From assembly GCF_029633865.1 (NCBI RefSeq), contig NC_079221.1, positions 4,990,594 through 5,054,593 of the forward strand: DNA of 64,000 nt. The letters are read 5' to 3'. Shown piece by piece: positions 61,546 through 64,000 of the stretch. The notes under the pieces were generated by a model. The model was not told the DNA's origin, did no database searches, and saw only the letters and a program-made list of their open reading frames with translations. The position numbers and the translations under genes were made by a program. Within the stretch, counting starts at the first letter, position 1, and every line of letters starts with the position of its first letter. Source of the DNA: Lampris incognitus (Eukaryota; Chordata; Actinopteri; Lampriformes; Lampridae).

Positions 61546-61867
61546 CTTCACCGTATTCGTGTTTCCACGCGTCTCGTCGCTGGGCGGGATGCACGGCGTC
61601 CGTGGTTAGAGGACCCGTGTTGCGCTTCTCGCGGAATGTCCTGCGCACTTCGGGGTCGGACGAGGACGCAGCTCCCCGCCTGGCTTGTGGGTTGTGCCCG
61701 TGTACCGAGTGTGACCTTTGGGGTTTTATTTAATTGCCGCCCTGTTCAATTCATGTCCATTCAAAACTGTACTGCAGACTCAGGGTCCACAACAGACAAA
61801 GGCAAATAGGTAAAAAATAAAAACACAGACAATACACAGAGTAAACACAATAAAACAACATAAACGG

Positions 61868-62042
61868 GACGAATCAGTGTGTCTATACCCGGGGTCCCAC
61901 TGCCGGGGTCGGCAGCGTAACCGGTTGTTTTCTTGCCCGGTGCGGGATCCGATACGGTGTGTACTGCGCCACAAGGCCACGTCGCTAACCGCTCGGCTAA
62001 AGGGTCAGACCCGTTAGCCAGCTAGGGGCTAACGTGCCTTAT
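61868..62042 (-). repeat. SINE family C (tRNA-derived) copy 1
   Basis: The reverse complement carries an A-box like tagccgagcggttagcgac and a weak downstream B box. It shares cgctaaccg and gggtcagacccg with the copy at 63812. Confidence 0.6.
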
Positions 62043-62654
62043 TAGTAGTTTACATTTTTATTAATTATTTGCTAAATTAACCTTCGAACGTGCGCTTAGA
62101 ATCCTTACTTGTGCTCTGCTCTGCCCCCCCCCCCCCCCGTTGTTTTCCATTCGCGCACAGACGCTACGAGCGGATCGTAGCCATTTTCTCATATCCGTCA
62201 CGATTTTACTGTTAGCTAGCTAGCTAGCTAGCGCCGTCGATTTTGCCGCGCTTTTAAAGTGTCCTTTTCCTGTGTGTCACACGCAATGACCACCCGAATG
62301 GACAAAATCACACACTGATGTTCCGCTCCGGTGTCCCGCCAACCGCGCTCCTCCACAATCGCGAAATTTAAGCATTTTATTTCGTTGATTATTATTATTA
62401 TTGATTATGTATTTAAATGTGCTGTGTGCATTAATTAATTTTAATTTTTACATGATGTTTAAGTACTAATTTTCACATCATCACTGGGTAATTGGCGGGG
62501 GGGCACAACTTTCATTTGGGGGGGGCTCGCCCCCCCGTAGCGCCGACACTGCAAATACGTAAACCTGCAGTGAAAGCTAATTATGGGGGAAATTATGGTA
62601 AATTAGAGATGAACGTGTATACACGCTCTCGACAGAATTTAGGTCGATTTTGGT
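62043..62654. other. Spacer, no gene recognised
   Basis: AT-rich sequence with a C run at about 62126, gctagctagctagctagc at about 62216 and G runs at about 62500. The expected neighbour HAT1 was not recognised. Confidence 0.5.
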
Positions 62655-63165
62655 GGACTGGCGGCCTGTCCAGGGTGTCTCCCCGCCTGCCGCCCAGTGA
62701 CTGCTGGGATAGGCTCCAGCATCCCCGCCACCCCGACAGTGGCGCCACCAAGGGGTGGCCAGGGGTGGCCACCGTCACCCTGATACTATCCCTGGCCCCC
62801 CTGCTGGCCCCCCCAGCCACGAGTCGCATATGCAGAATATGCTTCTGATTATGCAGAATATGCTTCTGATTATGCAGAATAAGCTTCTATCTGATATCTT
62901 ACATTAGGTGCTGTTCATTTAAATCAATAATGTATATTTTTCTTAACTCTCATATTGACAGTTTTCCACTAGCCTATACAGTATACTGCAACAGCAGCAT
63001 AGAATTCCCGAAATTCAGTCATGGCTTTTGGTTTTGGTGTGCCACCCCAAGATTTTCAGTGGCCCCATTTGGCCACCCCGATGAAACATTTCTGGGGGCG
63101 CCACTGCACCCCGAGAGCAGGATAAGCGGTTTGGATGATGGATGATGGATGGATGGATGGATGGA
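62655..63165 (+). repeat. SINE family A tail split by a hAT element
   Basis: The SINE body at 62655-62736 (ctggcggcctgtccagggtg) continues at 63107-63165 (gagagcaggataagcgg to ggatggatgg). The 370 bp between is a separate element. The SINE 5' part is missing. Confidence 0.88.
62737..63106 (+). mobile_element. Non-autonomous hAT-like element inside a SINE
   Basis: Inverted ends cagtggcgcc and ggcgccactg, with the 8-bp duplication CACCCCGA at 62729-62736 and 63107-63114. The interior has tandem attatgcagaatatgcttct copies (about 62828-62885). Confidence 0.9.
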
Positions 63166-63811
63166 CGTCTGGGTGAAGCGTTGGTGGATAAACACCCTGG
63201 CATTCCTCCGCCTAAGAGTGAGGGTGGTTAGTACAGTTAATCAAATGGAAAGACGTCCAACCCAAGCCACATTACTTTTGTTCGCCTAAAAGTTGGTACA
63301 TTCACCTCTGCGTGTTCAGGAAACTCTTTATCCGTCACCAAAGTAATTCAGGGGAGTGACTTTAACAGCGTCCCAAACTAAGTCACACGTACCCCAAGTT
63401 CAGAGGTCAAGCAGCATGCATCCCCTCCATACAGACACGGTTTATTTGCCAGTGGATTCTAAAAGGTATGGTGTTCAGGGAAGGAATAATACAGTGCTGG
63501 CAGTGTAGCAGGGGTGAAATGATAGTGGTTTATTATAGTGGCTTAAACATGACTGGCTGGGTCATTCATTTATGCACCCAGAGACTGAATTGTCGAGGCT
63601 AGGATGATGATACGGTATTAAGTGGATTGTCTTGCACTTTCCTCTGTAGAGCCAATTCACTTTTTTTTAAAGCTAAAACTGTACTGGGGTGTCTGGGACT
63701 CATTTTTTAAGACAAGCTGAGAGCTGTATTTTCATTAGCGTCTGCTTTCATCCAGCCAGCCTATCCTACTCTCAGGGTCGCTGGACCCTATCCGTTGCTT
63801 TTATGACATTG

Positions 63812-63949
63812 TGGCGAATTCGGGGGGGACAACGCAACCACAGGAACGGCCGCGGCCGGGAAGCGAACCCGTATCGCCCGCACCGCAGGGGACATCGCTA
63901 ACCGATAGACTGAAGGGTCAGACCCGCCAGCCAGCGGCCAGCGTGTCTT
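63812..63949 (-). repeat. SINE family C (tRNA-derived) copy 2
   Basis: The reverse complement has an A-box like tcggttagcgatgtc and a B box gggttcgcttc. Its companion is at 61868. Confidence 0.65.
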
Positions 63950-64000
63950 CTTATCCATGCACGTTACAATATCCTTATATGACAACATATTATGGTTCAC

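Noticed and set aside
60994-61809. 271-codon open frame rich in GGRRGGVEKEEKKSLF
   Set aside because: It is the translation of a minisatellite with a repeat length that keeps frame; no homologous domain.
61546-64000. HAT1 exons expected upstream of SLC25A12
   Set aside because: No translation resembling HAT1 was found in either strand; the gene probably lies beyond the window.

Overview
The window is teleost fish nuclear DNA. It contains four protein-coding genes with short GT-AG exons, all recognised by reading the exon translations against remembered vertebrate orthologues. The density of tRNA-derived SINEs, hAT, Tc1 and Harbinger elements, LINE fragments and long CA/GT/GATA microsatellites is typical of ray-finned fish. 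No bacterial, viral or CRISPR content was seen.

Layout: (1) 1-9746, the 3' part of DCAF17 (+ strand, nine coding exons, 329 residues; the 5' exons lie left of the window or were not recognised). (2) 10650-15774, complete CYBRD1 (+, four coding exons, 278 residues). (3) 20341-36839, complete coding region of DYNC1I2 (+, sixteen coding exons, 627 residues; non-coding first exon probably around 17.4-17.6 kb). (4) 60884 down to 38136, complete SLC25A12/aralar1 (- strand, eighteen coding exons, 680 residues). DYNC1I2 and SLC25A12 converge tail to tail, with poly(A) signals of both strands within about 45 bp. From 61 to 64 kb there is a GA/G-rich minisatellite beside the SLC25A12 start, then repeats and no recognisable exon.

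The order DCAF17-CYBRD1-DYNC1I2-SLC25A12, with these orientations, matches human 2q31 next to HAT1 and DLX1/DLX2. The paralogous pair DYNC1I1-SLC25A13 sits beside DLX5/DLX6, so this is one side of an ancient vertebrate paralogon. The four genes do not form one pathway: a CUL4-DDB1 substrate-receptor candidate, a plasma-membrane ferric/ascorbate reductase, a cytoplasmic dynein intermediate chain and a Ca2+-regulated mitochondrial aspartate/glutamate carrier.

The unusual material is in the introns and spacers: a roughly 2 kb array of 42/44-bp repeats in SLC25A12 intron 2; two GC-AG introns; a CA microsatellite abutting a 5' splice site; a perfect 26-bp-arm palindrome at a SINE end; five hAT-type non-autonomous elements with 8-bp target-site duplications; and an intact Myb/SANT-like ORF in a Harbinger-like element. 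I found no evidence of a wholly new biological system. All functional statements rest on reading the sequence and recalled family knowledge; no searches were run.
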